Shown in pieces: positions 43,309 through 53,989 of a stretch of DNA of 64,000 nt. Each line of letters starts with the position of its first letter. The first letter of the stretch is position 1. The position numbers and the translations under genes are program-made. The DNA comes from Tridacna crocea (taxonomy: Eukaryota; Mollusca; Bivalvia; Cardiida; Cardiidae), in NCBI GenBank assembly GCA_943736015.1, contig OX031064.1, positions 41,529,361 to 41,593,360 of the forward strand, written 5' to 3'. The notes beneath the pieces were generated by a model. The model did no database searches. It worked only from the letters and a program-made list of their open reading frames with translations, and had not been told where the DNA came from.

Positions 43309-44248
43309 TCCTGTAGTCTTTTTCTGTAGTCTTCTTCTGCTCTGCTCTATAATATGCTTCTAGTTCAATGGCATGATGAACAGCGTCATTCAAGCTGGTT
43401 GGTCGAGCCTGTTTGACTTTCAGTCTAATGTCAGAGCTATGTCATGAATCAATGAATTGTTCTTTAGCCAGAGTTTCTTTGACATCGAAAGGTGCACTGG
43501 GATATGCAGAGTTGGTTAATCTTCTTATATCTTGCGCCAGCTCAGCAAAACTTTCTGCTGCTCTCTGGTGTCGGTCTCGTAGCTGACATCTGTACAACTC
43601 AGTCTGGTTAGGAGGTTCAAATCTTTGTTGAAGTGCAGTATTAAGTGCATGAAAATCGTGTTGCCTGTCTGACACGTTTCCAAGCACCCCTTGTGCTTGT
43701 CCTCTAAGAGAGACTGCTAAATAAAGACCTTTGTCGGAATCGGTCCAGTGGTTAATCCTGGCACATGCCTCAAAGTGAGCTATATAATCATTCCAAGAAC
43801 CGGAACCATCATACGTAGCAAGCTTGACCTTAGCACTTTGATTATGCCCAATACCAGACCCAGTACCAAATGAAAACCTTTGTTCTCTAGGACTCTTACT
43901 TCGTCCTCTGTGCGTGACCTTTTTCCGTCTAGTTACAAAGTCATCTGGTTTATGTTGATCAACATCGGTTTGGTGTTGTGTTTGTCGTATTGGAGTGACC
44001 CAGGTAGGGAAACCTAGATCCTCTTTCCTGTCAAAATACCTAGACTCAGGTCTAGGGCTACTCGTACGATATTGACTTGATCTAACCTGATGACTGTCCT
44101 GCTTACTCTGTTGCTCCATAGACAATAACTTGCGCTCAAGATGAGTTATTTCTTGTTCCAGTCTACCAATCTCATTCTGCCTTGAAAGTCTCTCCAATTT
44201 CTCGTCTATCTCTTGAAGATGTTGGTCCAAGATGATTGGTGTATCCAT
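43309..44248 (-). pseudogene. Gag of gypsy element, interrupted
   Basis: 268-aa frame from ATG 44248 to TGA at about 43442. N-terminal coiled coil (LQEIDEKLERLSRQNEIG, then LEQEITHLERKLLSMEQQ), then the retrotransposon capsid signature KLATYDGSGSWNDYIAHFEA, LRGQAQGVLGN and ALQQRFEPPNQTELYRCQL. After the TGA the same frame continues (LKVKQARPTSLNDAVHHAIE, LEAYYRAEQ), showing a nonsense mutation. A further shift separates it from the knuckle-protease frame. Confidence 0.85.
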
Positions 44249-44310
44249 GATTAAAGAATTGATTCAGGCAGGAATGGGTCAGAAATAAGTGCTTACTTAT
44301 AAAGTATACC

Positions 44311-44325
44311 ACCTTTGCCACCAAA
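44311..44325 (-). promoter_or_regulatory. Putative primer-binding site of gypsy element
   Basis: In element sense the DNA after the 5' LTR reads TAAATTTGGTGGCAAAGGTGG. TGGTGGCAAAGGTGG starts a few bases in and begins with TGG, as PBSs do. The cognate tRNA is not identified. Confidence 0.45.
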
Positions 44326-44329
44326 TTTA

Positions 44330-45249
44330 TGTAACGGGTCGAGCGGATTTATAAAGTAAATTTTTCTCAAGCTTCCTGCTTTAGACTGATTTGATACAAA
44401 CTAAGTGAATCGGTCGGAATATTTCCTCAAATATATGTACAGCAGTTGATATAATTTAAACAGTGATCGAATCACTATTGTCTACTTAAATAAGGTTAAT
44501 TAGGAATGGGTAGAATCAACAATCAACAATTACATAACAAAAAAAAAAAAACCGAAAATCAGTCCGTACTCCTTGGTACACGGCTTATTAGGGAAAAGCA
44601 ATTCTATCAATCCAGCCTATATTACACAAACGAGTGTGTTTACAGTCAGCCTAAACTTATGTCTGATTCCTACTAGACATCAGTTGGCCGGACTCAATCC
44701 TATGCAGATTTTTTTTGTCTAATAACAATGCGACTTAGTACTATAGTTTTACTTCTGAACGATACAGCTGATCCCGGTTTGCAAATATATGAATCCGGGT
44801 TGCATGCATGTACATGTTCTAAATAAAACTCTCTCTGACCAAAGCCCCAAAATTATTTTACTAAGGAGAATGCTTTGTTACTATTTCTCGATGTGCACTT
44901 CACAGAAAAAACAGAAAAACTAACCTTCCACGGCGAAACTCGCCTTTATATACCCTTCAGGACTAAGCGCATGCGCAGTAAACCAGCGTTCCACTGAACC
45001 ATAACTATGGATTATTTACTTTTGCCAACATTTGTATTATTCTAAATTCACAGGTTGATTACAAGTAAAGGGTAAACGAGGGTAGGCAACGAACCGTGGT
45101 ACTTACATTGTATTACAGCGTTACAAATTGGGCAAGTTGATTGATCTTTTCAGATGACCGGAAATTTAGATACTAAAGTGAAAGTAGGGTCAGGACTAAA
45201 CATCTAATAAAATATTCCGGAACAGACAAAATCGTCTAGGCTCGCCACA
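44330..45249 (-). repeat. 5' LTR of gypsy element
   Basis: Pairs with 37579-38495. Contains a CGCCTTTATATACCC stretch, a possible TATA box when read on the minus strand (GGGTATATAAAGGCG). Confidence 0.92.
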
Positions 45250-45484
45250 CCTGTGCAAGCAAGTTCTAGTGGCCACATTTTTTTTCAGGACTCATGACAC
45301 TTAGAATATTTGGCTTTATACTATTTCAGTCATGTTTGAAAATGAGTAACGTTCGGTGAAAAAACTAAAGTCAACAGGTTATCTTTGAAAACTTTGTGTA
45401 GCAGGTTTTCAATCCAACTCTTAAAGGTGGATATTTAGAATTTTCACATTACACCAGATTAAAAAAAAATATATATATATATAT

Positions 45485-46044
45485 TGTTATGTACATACCC
45501 AGTTATTCCTAGCTTCGTTCATGTGTGTATCTATTTTTGAATGGTTTTCCCCTGTTGCTATTTTTAGAACTGGATTCTCTCTTGTGGAATATTGTGCTGG
45601 AAGTTTCCAGGCCTTTATACAATCTGTTTACTAGAAGTTATGCAACTGATTTTAACATGAATTTTCTGGAAGTTTCTCTGTTATTATAAAAGGAAAAGCT
45701 TTTTACATCTCGGTGTTCACTAGTTAATACATGATTGCCAGACTACAGTGGGGATTATCTTGTGTTTGTGTCATAATTAGTGCCTGGATTACATTCAGTT
45801 TGGATTTGGATCAGACTAGACTAAAGTGAGGATTACTTTGTGTGCTTGGATTACATTCAGTTTGGATCAGGATCAGATTGGAATTAAGACTGGAATAGTT
45901 TGTCTTCTGAATTTAACGTCTAAGGTATTGTTTTGTACTATTGTAATATTGTCACTGTTTATTTGATATTTTTGTTAATAAATTCTGTTAATTGTTATCG
46001 TTTGTTGCTGGCTTCTTCTTTCTAGTTACGCCTGACTCGTAACA
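45485..46044 (+). repeat. 5' LTR of Gmr1-type element
   Basis: 560 bp, TGTTATGTACATACCC...CTCGTAACA. By eye it matches 51129-51688 without a difference. TATAAAAGG-like sequence (TTATTATAAAAGGAAAAG) and AATAAA (in TTAATAAATTCTG) are plausible promoter and poly(A) signals. Confidence 0.95.
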
Positions 46045-46048
46045 GAAA

Positions 46049-46066
46049 TTGGGGGCTCGTCCGGGA
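46049..46066 (+). promoter_or_regulatory. Primer-binding site, tRNA-Pro type
   Basis: TGGGGGCTCGTCCGGGAT lies 4 bases after the LTR. This is the 18-nt complement of the 3' end of tRNA-Pro used by many retroelements. Confidence 0.85.
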
Positions 46067-46196
46067 TTGGAAACTAGACTAACGCATTCGTTTTCCTTTT
46101 GGGATTAACCATCGATTGGAAAATAAGACTAACGCATTCGTTTACTAATCAGTAATTATAATACAATTTTGTACTTGAATCCAGCAACAAACAAAC

Positions 46197-49100
46197 ATGT
46201 CTTTTGACTTAGATAAATTTACGGCTGAACCGTCTGTGGAGTTATTGAATTTGGGTAAAAAGACTGATTTGCTTAATCTTGCGAAGCACTATAAATTGTC
46301 TGAAATAAAATCTTCAATGCGTAAACATGAAATTAAGAACATTTTGGTACAATATTTTGTTGATGAGGAGATTTTCAATGAAAATGCTCTTTCCCTGATA
46401 GTTGACGTTCAGTCAGTTTCAAGTTCGAAAGAACTTGAATTAAAACTTCAGATCAGACAGTTAGAAATAGAAAGAGAAAGGGAAAGACAGAGAGAAGAAA
46501 GAGTAGAGAGAGAGAAGGAAAGAGAAAGAGAAAGGGAGAGAGAAGAAAGGGAAAGGGAAGAGAGAGAGAAGGAGAGAGAATTTCAATTAAGAATGAGGGA
46601 AATAGAAATGCAAGAAAGAGCAAATCAGCCCAAGCAAAAGATTGAATACAATTTCGATGTTACAAAACATATTAGGCTTGTTCCTCCATTTCAAGAAAAA
46701 GAAGTTGATAAATACTTCCTACACTTTGAAAAAGTTGCAGAAAACTTAAATTGGCCAAGAGAGCACTGGACTTTGCTTCTGCAAAGTGTTTTGATAGGCA
46801 AAGCTCGTGAAATTTATACACAACTAGGTGTTGAACAATGTCATCATTATGAGACTGTTAAAGAACTTATTCTCAAAGGTTATGAGCTGGTCCCAGAAGC
46901 ATATAGACAAAAATTTAGAAATTGTAAAAAAGATTCTAACCAGACTCATGTTGAATTTGCTAGAAACAAAGAACAGTTATTTGATAGATGGTGCTGTTCT
47001 AAGAAAATAGACCAAAATTTTGATAAACTCAGACAACTTATGTTAGTTGAAGAATTCAAACGTTGTATTCAATCTGATGTTAAGACATTCTTAGACGAAA
47101 AACAAGTTGAAACTTTAGAAGAAGCAGCTCGTCTAGCTGATAATTACTACCTTACACATAAAGTTTCTTTTATTAATAAACCAAAACCTACTTCCTCACA
47201 TCCCCAAAATAAATCTATGTCTGGTAATTCATCTGGCATGCCCAGTCAATCCAATACACCCAAACCCAATTCTACTAGTGAAACCAAAAGTCAATATCCC
47301 TTATCTCGACCCACTTGTAACTATTGTAAGAAACCTGGTCACCTTGTTTCTGAATGTTTGAAATTAAAAAGGAAGTTAGAACGTGATGAAGCCAAACCAA
47401 CAGGGCTCACCACTCTTAGACCAAGGCCACAGTCTTCTATTAAAACCAATACAATTGACATAGTCACAAAACCCAAGTCTGATTCTACTATGGAGATTTT
47501 TGAACCATTTATGTTGAATGGTTTTGTATCACTTTCAGGTGATAATTGCCCACCTACCCCTATTAAAATTTTAAGAGACACAGGAGCTTCTCAATCTCTT
47601 ATTTCAGCAGATATACTGCCTTTTTCTGAGAAGACTTCTTCCGGTACTAGTGTCCTTATTCAGGGTGTAGAGTGTGGAACTGTTAATATCCCTCTCCATC
47701 ACGTTAATTTGTCATCAGATTTGGTTACTGGGCCTGTGGTTATTGGTATTAAACCTTCCTTACCATTTAAAGGTGTCCATTTATTGCTAGGCAATGACTT
47801 AGCTGGAGATAAGGTTGTGGTTAATCCACTTGTAACTGACACACCAAATATAGGTCAAACAGATGACCCTATCGAGCAGGAAATTCCTGACTTGTATCCT
47901 TCTTGTGCAGTTACCCGAGCTATGGCTAAAAAGGCCATTTTGGAAAACTCAAACTCTGACATTGACTTGACGGATACTTTTATCGGTCAATATTTTAATA
48001 ATGAGATTAAAAAGTCTCTTGATCCCAGTTTGTCTGATACTCAGACAGACTCGTCAATGTCTTGTCATTCACCGCCAAGGTCTATTGACCAAGGTCACGA
48101 CACGCTGTCAAAGTCACAGCTTATCCAGGAACAGCAAACTGATCCTGAGATTTCAAAATTAATTTTTAGGGCTTTACCTGAAGATGAAATTTCACAGGTC
48201 CCAATGTGTTACTATATAAAGAATGGGATTCTTATGAGAAAATGGCGACCATTTGATGTCCCAGCTGATGATGAATGGGCTGTTTACCACCAAATTGTGG
48301 TTCCAAAGTCATATCGTCATGAAATACTAAGTATAGCCCATGAAAGTCCTATGTCAGGTCATCTAGGTATAAACAAGACCTATCACAAAATTATTACTCA
48401 TTTTTATTGGCCTGGTCTCAAATCAGATGTCTCTAAGTATTGTAAAACTTGCCATACATGTCAAATGGTAGGTAAACCCAACCAAACCATTCCCAAAGCT
48501 CAATTACAACCTATTCCTGCTTTTGATGAACCTTTCAGTAGGATACTTATAGATTGTGTTGGTCCTTTACCTCGAACCAAGTCAGGAAATGAGTATCTCT
48601 TAACAATTATGTGTACTTCTACACGTTTTCCTGAAGCTATTCCTTTAAGGAACATCAAAACAAAGTCCATAGTCAAAGCTCTTTTAAAATTTTTCACATT
48701 TGTTGGTCTTCCAAAATCAGTTCAGTCTGATCAAGGGTCAAATTTTATGTCTGGTATATTCCAACAGGTTATGCATGAATTAGGAATCATGCAATACAGG
48801 TCATCCGCCTATCACCCTGAAAGTCAAGGTGCTTTAGAAAGATTTCATCAGACATTAAAAAATATGATAAGATCGTATTGCTTTGATACTGAAAAAGATT
48901 GGGATGAGGGCATCCATTTGTTACTATTTGCAGCCAGAGAATCTGTACAAGAATCTCTTGGTTTCAGTCCTTTTGAATTAGTTTTTGGCCATTCTGTTCG
49001 TGGACCTTTAAAACTTTTGAAGGAGAAATTTCTCTCAAATGATGAAACACCTTTGAATTTACTGCAGTATGTTTCTGACTTCAGAAATAGACTGTCTAGG

Positions 49101-50909
49101 GCATGTGAGGTTGCTAGGTCTAATCTTAAAATGTCTCAGGGCAAAATGAAAGCAAGATATGACAACCATGTTATAGATAGAAAATTTAAACCAGGTGACA
49201 AAGTCCTTGCTCTTTTGCCAATACCTGGAAGACCTCTACAGGCAAGATATTTTGGACCCTACACTATTGACAAGAAAACAAGTGATTTGAACTATATAAT
49301 TAATACTCCAGGAAGGCGTAAAAACAAACAAATGTGTCATATAAATATGTTAAAGGAATACTTTGACAGAGATAGCTCTATTTCAAAACCAATTACAGTT
49401 GTAAACACTGTCCCACAAGAATCAAATGTATCTGATCTTGAAGTAAATTCGGACTTTATTGATAAATCTGATCCTGGTCCATCTAAACTTGAGAATTCTG
49501 ATATTTTGAGAAACCTCGACAACAAACTTTCTCACTTGGAACCATCGCAGCAGGAAGAGCTGAAACAGTTGATACATGAATATGAACATTTATTTCCTGA
49601 TATCCCCACAAGAACTGATAAAATCTATCATGATGTCATTGTGGAAGATTCTAAACCAATAAAGCAACATCCATATAGAATGAATCCTTTGAAACAGAAA
49701 TACCTCCAAGATGAAGTAAAATACTTACTGGAAAATGACTTTATTGAACCTAGCCAGAGTAATTACAGTTCACCATGTATATTAGTACCCAAATCAAATG
49801 GAACTTATAGAATGTGTACTGACTATCGTAAGGTGAACTCTGTGACAAAAACAGACTCTTTTCCAATACCAAGAATTGATGACTGTATTGACAAAGTTGG
49901 AAATTCTAAATATGTCACCAAATTTGACCTGCTAAAAGGATTCTGGCAAGTTCCACTGACTGATAGAGCAAAAGAATTATCAGCCTTTGCTACTCCAAAC
50001 GGTCTGTACCAATACAAAGTTATGCCGTTTGGGATGAAAAATTCTCCTGCAACGTTTCAGCGGCTTATAAACAATGTTATATGTGGATTAGATGGCTGTG
50101 ATGCATATATTGACGACGTCATCATCTACTCAGACAGTTGGAGTGACCACCTTCAAAGAATCAGGAAGTTCTTCGACAGACTCAGTAAAGCGAAACTGAC
50201 TGTGAATCTTCCAAAAACTGAATTTTGTCATGCTACTGTAACATTTCTAGGACATCTTGTGGGACAGGGTCAAGTTAAACCTTTAGAAGCTAAAGTCAAT
50301 GCTATCTCTGAGTTTCCTGTGCCTAAATGTAAAAGACAGCTGATGCGATTTCTTGGTATGGCTGGCTACTATAGGAAATTTTGTAAAAATTTCTCAGGTA
50401 TTGCTGAACCTTTAACAAATTTACTTAAGAAAAGCACAAAGTTCAAATGGAATGACAAATGTCAAGATGCATTTGATCGTCTGAAAGCCATACTAAAGAG
50501 CGCACCAGTTCTCTTGGCACCTGATTTTGACAAATGTTTCAAATTAGCTGTTGATGCAAGTGATGTTGGTATTGGTGCTGTTCTTTTACAAGAAGATAAT
50601 AATGGTATTGATCACCCAGTTTGTTACTTTTCTAAAAAGTTTAACAAACATCAGAAAAATTACTCTACCATAGAAAAAGAGTGTCTTGCCTTAATTCTGG
50701 CAATCCAGCAGTTCGAAGTTTATTTAACCTTTTCAACTTCACCAATTGTTGTATTCAGTGATCATAACCCTTTAAGTTTTCTGCACAAACTTAAGAATAA
50801 GAATCAAAGATTACTGAGGTGGAGTTTATTGCTTCAAGAGTTTAATCTTGACATAAGACACATAAAAGGGAAAGATAACATTATACCAGATGCTCTTTCA
50901 AGAGTTTGA
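46197..50909 (+). CDS. Gag-Pol polyprotein of Gmr1-type element, integrase before RT
   Basis: 1570 aa, no internal stop. Residues 1-75: SAP-like helices. 80-145: highly charged Arg/Glu coiled coil. About 150-320: capsid, whose second half (LRQLMLVEEFKRCIQSDVK, VETLEEAARLADNYY) resembles the SCAN domain. 373-386: zinc knuckle CNYCKKPGHLVSEC. About 458-466: retropepsin DTGASQSLI. 715-755: integrase HHCC (HESPMSGHLGI...CKTCHTC). About 783, 843 and 880: catalytic LIDCVGP, SDQGSNF and GALERFHQTL. About 1190-1360: RT with TKFDLLKGFWQVP and YIDDV (1304). About 1450-1565: RNase H with LAVDASDVGIGAV and FSDHNPLSFL. It makes virus-like particles, copies its RNA and integrates. The PR-IN-RT-RH order is that of the Gmr1 clade. 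ATG at 46197 is the first in frame after the PBS. Confidence 0.95.
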   Translation: MSFDLDKFTAEPSVELLNLGKKTDLLNLAKHYKLSEIKSSMRKHEIKNILVQYFVDEEIFNENALSLIVDVQSVSSSKELELKLQIRQLEIERERERQREERVEREKEREREREREEREREEREKEREFQLRMREIEMQERANQPKQKIEYNFDVTKHIRLVPPFQEKEVDKYFLHFEKVAENLNWPREHWTLLLQSVLIGKAREIYTQLGVEQCHHYETVKELILKGYELVPEAYRQKFRNCKKDSNQTHVEFARNKEQLFDRWCCSKKIDQNFDKLRQLMLVEEFKRCIQSDVKTFLDEKQVETLEEAARLADNYYLTHKVSFINKPKPTSSHPQNKSMSGNSSGMPSQSNTPKPNSTSETKSQYPLSRPTCNYCKKPGHLVSECLKLKRKLERDEAKPTGLTTLRPRPQSSIKTNTIDIVTKPKSDSTMEIFEPFMLNGFVSLSGDNCPPTPIKILRDTGASQSLISADILPFSEKTSSGTSVLIQGVECGTVNIPLHHVNLSSDLVTGPVVIGIKPSLPFKGVHLLLGNDLAGDKVVVNPLVTDTPNIGQTDDPIEQEIPDLYPSCAVTRAMAKKAILENSNSDIDLTDTFIGQYFNNEIKKSLDPSLSDTQTDSSMSCHSPPRSIDQGHDTLSKSQLIQEQQTDPEISKLIFRALPEDEISQVPMCYYIKNGILMRKWRPFDVPADDEWAVYHQIVVPKSYRHEILSIAHESPMSGHLGINKTYHKIITHFYWPGLKSDVSKYCKTCHTCQMVGKPNQTIPKAQLQPIPAFDEPFSRILIDCVGPLPRTKSGNEYLLTIMCTSTRFPEAIPLRNIKTKSIVKALLKFFTFVGLPKSVQSDQGSNFMSGIFQQVMHELGIMQYRSSAYHPESQGALERFHQTLKNMIRSYCFDTEKDWDEGIHLLLFAARESVQESLGFSPFELVFGHSVRGPLKLLKEKFLSNDETPLNLLQYVSDFRNRLSRACEVARSNLKMSQGKMKARYDNHVIDRKFKPGDKVLALLPIPGRPLQARYFGPYTIDKKTSDLNYIINTPGRRKNKQMCHINMLKEYFDRDSSISKPITVVNTVPQESNVSDLEVNSDFIDKSDPGPSKLENSDILRNLDNKLSHLEPSQQEELKQLIHEYEHLFPDIPTRTDKIYHDVIVEDSKPIKQHPYRMNPLKQKYLQDEVKYLLENDFIEPSQSNYSSPCILVPKSNGTYRMCTDYRKVNSVTKTDSFPIPRIDDCIDKVGNSKYVTKFDLLKGFWQVPLTDRAKELSAFATPNGLYQYKVMPFGMKNSPATFQRLINNVICGLDGCDAYIDDVIIYSDSWSDHLQRIRKFFDRLSKAKLTVNLPKTEFCHATVTFLGHLVGQGQVKPLEAKVNAISEFPVPKCKRQLMRFLGMAGYYRKFCKNFSGIAEPLTNLLKKSTKFKWNDKCQDAFDRLKAILKSAPVLLAPDFDKCFKLAVDASDVGIGAVLLQEDNNGIDHPVCYFSKKFNKHQKNYSTIEKECLALILAIQQFEVYLTFSTSPIVVFSDHNPLSFLHKLKNKNQRLLRWSLLLQEFNLDIRHIKGKDNIIPDALSRV

Positions 50910-51115
50910 AATTCAAATAGTCATTTTCCCTAAATCATGTTCAAACTGAATTTTTAAATTGTACTTTCATTACCTTGATTATTTTCATTAGTCTGAAATA
51001 ATTAATATTTGAGTTTGTCATTTCCTATGTATACTTCAGATAAAGTATCATATTTATGTATATAAATAATATTGCAAAAAAGAAAGATTTATTTCATAAA
51101 CCTTCTTTTTTCTTT

Positions 51116-51128
51116 TCAAGGGGGGAAG
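51116..51128 (+). promoter_or_regulatory. Polypurine tract of Gmr1-type element
   Basis: AAGGGGGGAAG directly before the 3' LTR: the usual site for plus-strand priming. Confidence 0.85.
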
Positions 51129-51688
51129 TGTTATGTACATACCCAGTTATTCCTAGCTTCGTTCATGTGTGTATCTATTTTTGAATGGTTTTCCCCTGTT
51201 GCTATTTTTAGAACTGGATTCTCTCTTGTGGAATATTGTGCTGGAAGTTTCCAGGCCTTTATACAATCTGTTTACTAGAAGTTATGCAACTGATTTTAAC
51301 ATGAATTTTCTGGAAGTTTCTCTGTTATTATAAAAGGAAAAGCTTTTTACATCTCGGTGTTCACTAGTTAATACATGATTGCCAGACTACAGTGGGGATT
51401 ATCTTGTGTTTGTGTCATAATTAGTGCCTGGATTACATTCAGTTTGGATTTGGATCAGACTAGACTAAAGTGAGGATTACTTTGTGTGCTTGGATTACAT
51501 TCAGTTTGGATCAGGATCAGATTGGAATTAAGACTGGAATAGTTTGTCTTCTGAATTTAACGTCTAAGGTATTGTTTTGTACTATTGTAATATTGTCACT
51601 GTTTATTTGATATTTTTGTTAATAAATTCTGTTAATTGTTATCGTTTGTTGCTGGCTTCTTCTTTCTAGTTACGCCTGACTCGTAACA
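51129..51688 (+). repeat. 3' LTR of Gmr1-type element
   Basis: Same length and, by eye, same sequence as 45485-46044. Confidence 0.95.
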
Positions 51689-52205
51689 ATATATATATAT
51701 ATATCAATGAAATTTACATGAAAAAACAATACAAATCATCAGTAAGTAAGAATCATAAAATTACAAAATATTTTTTTTATGGTATTCCTTTAAAAGGCTA
51801 CGTAGCCTCTTAAGCTATCTTTTAGATTTCGCGCCAAAAATCAATCAAGCATTGTGGGGAATGTCAAGTGACTGGCACCTGACTAATAACGATTAAACTC
51901 CATTACAAAACAAACATGTAATAATTATTTTCTATTATGTCTTCTTCGGACGGATGTTTGAAACTTTGTGTTCTCCTGTATTAAAATGAGAGAACTGATA
52001 ATCTAAAAATAGAATGTGTCTCCCATTGGTGTCAACCTGGTCCGTAATAATCTCTAATTTCTCATGTTATCGGATGGTTTTCGACTACTGGGGTTTTATA
52101 CGCAAATTAAAAGGCTATAGGAGTATAAGGATGATTTTTTTTTGCAGTTTTGTAAAATTTTTCGTCCCAAAATCTGATCCATGCCTCAAAGATTTACACC
52201 TTTAA

Positions 52206-53100
52206 TTAACCGAGTCAGAACTTTTGTCATGATGACAACTACGAAAAAATTCCAAAAACTGTCACTTCGGATAAAAAACTAGGTCACTGCGTGCAATCAA
52301 TGAAAAAAAACAAAAAACTACGCTTTATAGGACCTATTTTCAGACCATAACTCAGGGAACTTGGTTAGAATGTTTGTCTTGATGATATCTCATTAAGTTT
52401 GAAAATGAATAATGTCGAGTCAAAGTCACCCGGTCAATTTTTAGAAAGATATTATAATACACTGAAGACGCCACATTTTCAGCCCACTACTCATTATAAT
52501 TGGTCAGAAAGTTTGTCTGGACGTGGGGTGTGGATGTGGAATGACGGACCGACCGAATGACAGTATTTAGATTCTAACTGTTTGAAATCCGCCGGAATTA
52601 TACTCGAAAATTTAAGATGGTTTAGTTTTACCTGCATTTCTGGTGCTAAAATTCAATTAAGAAGAAATTATATCATGCATTATCAAATTGTACTATTTTA
52701 CCATTTCGGAACAATGAAATCAGAGGGACAGAGGGACAAATGGACAGATCAAAAGGAGCGACAGACAGACAGAGAATAAAAAAATAAACTGTTCTACTGG
52801 CTACTTGTATACCGCTTCAACCGCTTTCATCATTATTTAGGTCATATCAAGTCAACAGCTCCCTTATTCAGGCCGGCCGTATGTCTAGGGTTACACCAGT
52901 ACTAGGCTGTGGCTCTGAAGCCTATTGCCCAAGGCTGCACTCACGAAAATCCCAGCGGTTTCTTTGAGGCACGGAACCGCTGCCTCCCGCTTGCGAGACC
53001 TACACTTTACCCCAGATCCACACAGGACTAAGATAAAAAGAGACAGGTATCTAGGACTGACAAAGAGAATCAGACAGGAACAGACAGACGGACGGGCATA
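52206..53100. other. Gene-free host repeats
   Basis: Contains a repeat block (52330-52560) with GCCACATTTTCAG and AATGTTTGTCTTGATGATATC that is also seen near 37310 and 45270. Around 52840-53040 is a moderately GC-rich stretch with no recognised gene. Confidence 0.5.
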
Positions 53101-53179
53101 ACATTTGATCGACTGACAGACATTTTGATAGGAAATAGAGATCTTTTACAAGAATCCGACCAAAGCTTAGAGATTCACT

Positions 53180-53799
53180 ATGGCCAAGGTCGACATCGAC
53201 GGGAAACACGTTCGACTTTTACATGAACAACTTATTCATTTACATACTGGAAATACACAGACGAAGCTTCATAGCGTCCGAAGAAGATATTATGAAAAAT
53301 AATTACATGTTTGTTATGTAATGGAATTTAAGCGTCATTAGTCACATCACAGTCACTTAACAATCCCACAATGCATTTTTTTTTTATTTTTGGTTTGAAA
53401 TCTAAAAATAGCTTAAGAGGCTACGTAGCCTTTTAACCCTTTACCTCATATGCCAACTTTAGGCTCTTCCAATTCAGCAGCAAATAAAGATATGATGGAA
53501 AAAATATGGCCAAATGGGGATACAATTAATTGCTTGAGTAGAAAACATTGTGGGAAAAGGAGAAATTGCTCGTTACGAGCAATTTCTCCTTTTTCCACAA
53601 TGTTTTCAACAGCAGTCTGTTGTTGATGTGTTAAAACGAGTATCTATGGAGTAAAGGGTTAAGGGAATACCATCAAGAGAATTTTTTTTGTAATTTTATG
53701 AATTTTAATTATTGATGATTTGTGTTGTTTTTTCATATAAATTTCAGCGATATATATATTTTTTGATTTGGTGTGATGTGAAATTCTAAGTATCCACCT
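53180..53799. mobile_element. Second TTAA MITE family, copy 3 (reverse), hosting a nested MITE
   Basis: Reverse-oriented copy: GGCTACGTAGCC near 53418-53431, then the nested MITE, then GGGAATACCATC and a right end TCCACCT-TTAA (53800-53803). Left boundary is uncertain. Confidence 0.65.
53437..53658. mobile_element. TTAA palindromic MITE, copy l, nested (type copy)
   Basis: 222 bp with ends CCCTTTACC / GTAAAGGG, flanked by TTAA at 53433-53436 and 53659-53662. The empty site is visible in copies 1 and 2 of the host family (GGTATTCC-TTTAAAAGG in copy 2), so exactly one TTAA was duplicated. The hairpin core is the GAAATTGCTCGTTACGAGC subfamily. Short CCC ends and TTAA choice suggest mobilisation by a piggyBac-type transposase (inference). 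Confidence 0.9.
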
Positions 53800-53989
53800 T
53801 TAAGTGGTTGTGTATTTTGTTTTCAAATTGTATTGATCGTTGTCACACCAGGGTGGCTTGGTGCGAAACTAAAACGGTGCGAAAGCAAAAATCTTCTCGC
53901 TGAAAGAGTCTACTTTATATAATGTTGTTTTCACTGCATACAAAGAAAAGCTGACCATGTGTATTGAGTTTTTGCGTGCATGGTCTGCG

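Larger units (their letters stand above)
37579..45249 (-). mobile_element. Ty3/gypsy LTR retrotransposon, decayed
   Basis: LTRs of about 917-920 bp bound gag, protease-RT, RNase H-integrase and an extra zinc-finger tail on the minus strand. Domain order (PR-RT-RH-IN) is the usual Ty3/gypsy one. LTRs run TGTGG...TTACA in element orientation. The flanking five bases (CCCTT at the left, CCTGT at the right) no longer match. Stops and shifts interrupt gag, the RT/RNase H junction and the 3' tail. Confidence 0.93.
45485..51688 (+). mobile_element. Gmr1-type Ty3/gypsy retrotransposon, intact and young
   Basis: 6.2 kb with apparently identical 560-bp LTRs, tRNA-Pro-type primer-binding site, one uninterrupted Gag-Pol ORF and a polypurine tract. 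It inserted into an (AT)n tract, so the 5-bp target duplication is ATATA/TATAT and not informative. Domain order is Gag-PR-IN-RT-RH. It is a candidate for current or very recent mobility. Confidence 0.95.
45425..52201. mobile_element. Second TTAA MITE family (AGGTGG ends), copy 2, split by Gmr1 element
   Basis: TTAA at 45421-45424 then AGGTGGATATTTAG. The copy resumes after the retrotransposon at 51689 with AAAAGGCTACGTAGCCTCTTAA and ATTTCGCGCC, and ends near ACACCT-TTAA (52202-52205). The interruption is inside its own (AT)n tract. Confidence 0.7.

Noticed and set aside
37574-45254. Five-bp target duplication for the gypsy element
   Set aside because: Flanks CCCTT and CCTGT differ; the insertion is old or its edges have changed, so no duplication is claimed.
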